Below are positions 12,050 to 12,272 of a stretch of 12,272 nucleotides of DNA, in pieces. Numbering within the stretch: the stretch's first letter is position 1; each line of letters opens with the position of its first letter. The notes beneath the pieces are model-generated. The model saw only the letters and a program-made list of their open reading frames with translations, was not told where the DNA came from and made no database searches. The stretch is from Deltaproteobacteria bacterium (GTDB lineage Bacteria; Desulfobacterota; Desulfuromonadia; Desulfuromonadales; JAAYDE01): contig JAFPZV010000265.1 in the NCBI GenBank assembly GCA_017417085.1, positions 1 through 12,272 on the forward strand, in the 5' to 3' direction. The position numbers and the translations under genes were made by a program.

Positions 12050-12272
12050 CTACGCCTCCCCGTCTTTCGGGTCGTCCACATAATCCACTTCCGCGTAGCC
12101 CGGTTTCAGCGTGATCTGGTGCTTGAGACCCGCCGGAATGAAATAGGTGTCGCCCTGGCGGTAGGTGGTGGACTTGCCCCCGGCGGTGAACACGCACTCG
12201 CCGCTCACCACCACAGTCCACTGGGCCGCGTGGGCGTGCTCTGGAAAGGGAATCTCCTTTTCCGCGCTGACG
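12050..12272 (-). CDS. Cupin-domain protein (N-terminus outside window)
   Basis: The 73 C-terminal residues are visible, starting in frame at 12271. PFPEHAHAAQWTVVVSGE matches cupin motif 1 (H-x-H ... E/G), and GDTYFIPAGLKHQ matches motif 2 (G-D-x-x-x-I-P-x-G-x-x-H). It is a small single-domain beta-barrel likely to bind a metal through these histidines; its activity is not predictable. It ends DDPKDGEA and is followed 30 bases on by the Tat-leader/metallo-hydrolase unit, so the genes probably form one operon. Confidence 0.85.
   Translation of the reverse strand, partial: VSAEKEIPFPEHAHAAQWTVVVSGECVFTAGGKSTTYRQGDTYFIPAGLKHQITLKPGYAEVDYVDDPKDGEA

Noticed and set aside
11622..12221. 199-codon minus-strand frame
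   Set aside because: It is an out-of-frame shadow of the cupin and metallo-hydrolase genes, rich in Arg/Gly/Pro.
1..12272. tRNA or rRNA genes
   Set aside because: No cloverleaf or rRNA-like sequence was recognised on either strand by eye.

Overview
The window reads as chromosomal DNA of a strictly anaerobic bacterium of moderate-to-high GC. Two aldo/keto reductases each carry a C-terminal pair of 4Fe-4S motifs. A metallo-beta-lactamase-fold protein is fused to rubredoxin, and there is a radical SAM protein. Shine-Dalgarno sites are strong (AGGAGG type) and the standard code is used. I cannot name the genus. A gut anaerobe such as a member of the Desulfovibrionaceae or Synergistota would fit, but that is inference.

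Layout. 1-2813: a ferredoxin-type aldo/keto reductase (5' end outside the window) converges on a radical SAM gene. That gene is divergent from an HxlR-family regulator, with two repeated GGAAA...TTTCC sites between the two starts. 2814-4230: transposon debris, including two ~67-bp near-palindromic elements with IS3-type ends. One of these supplies the last codons of a TetR-family gene. The TetR gene is divergent from a frameshifted, truncated DsbA/FrnE-like pseudogene across two exact 15-bp operator repeats. 4230-6373: an uncharacterised TIM-barrel protein and an ankyrin-repeat protein, convergent, with a long hairpin between them. 6374-8546: a 0.5-kb region without genes, an IS3-family orfB remnant, an unrecognised two-gene operon (234 aa plus a 73-aa ribbon-helix-helix-like protein), a terminator hairpin and an orfA remnant. 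8547-9578: a solitary YhcG/DUF1016-type PD-(D/E)XK nuclease. 9810-12272 (all minus strand): a cupin (N-terminus outside the window), an orphan Tat signal sequence one base out of frame with the metallo-hydrolase-rubredoxin gene, that gene, a palindromic IS-end remnant, and a second ferredoxin-type aldo/keto reductase.

How the genes fit together. The ends of the window hold redox genes typical of anaerobes. Several look exported, or formerly exported, through the Tat pathway. The middle is an accessory zone worn down by repeated IS3-family activity: at least four solo ends or short palindromes, two transposase fragments and one broken oxidoreductase. The most informative observations are the single-base frameshift separating a perfect Tat signal from the metallo-hydrolase-rubredoxin, the TetR operator placed inside both of two overlapping divergent promoters, the family of ~67-bp palindromes, and the unrecognised 234-aa/RHH operon lying between IS remnants.
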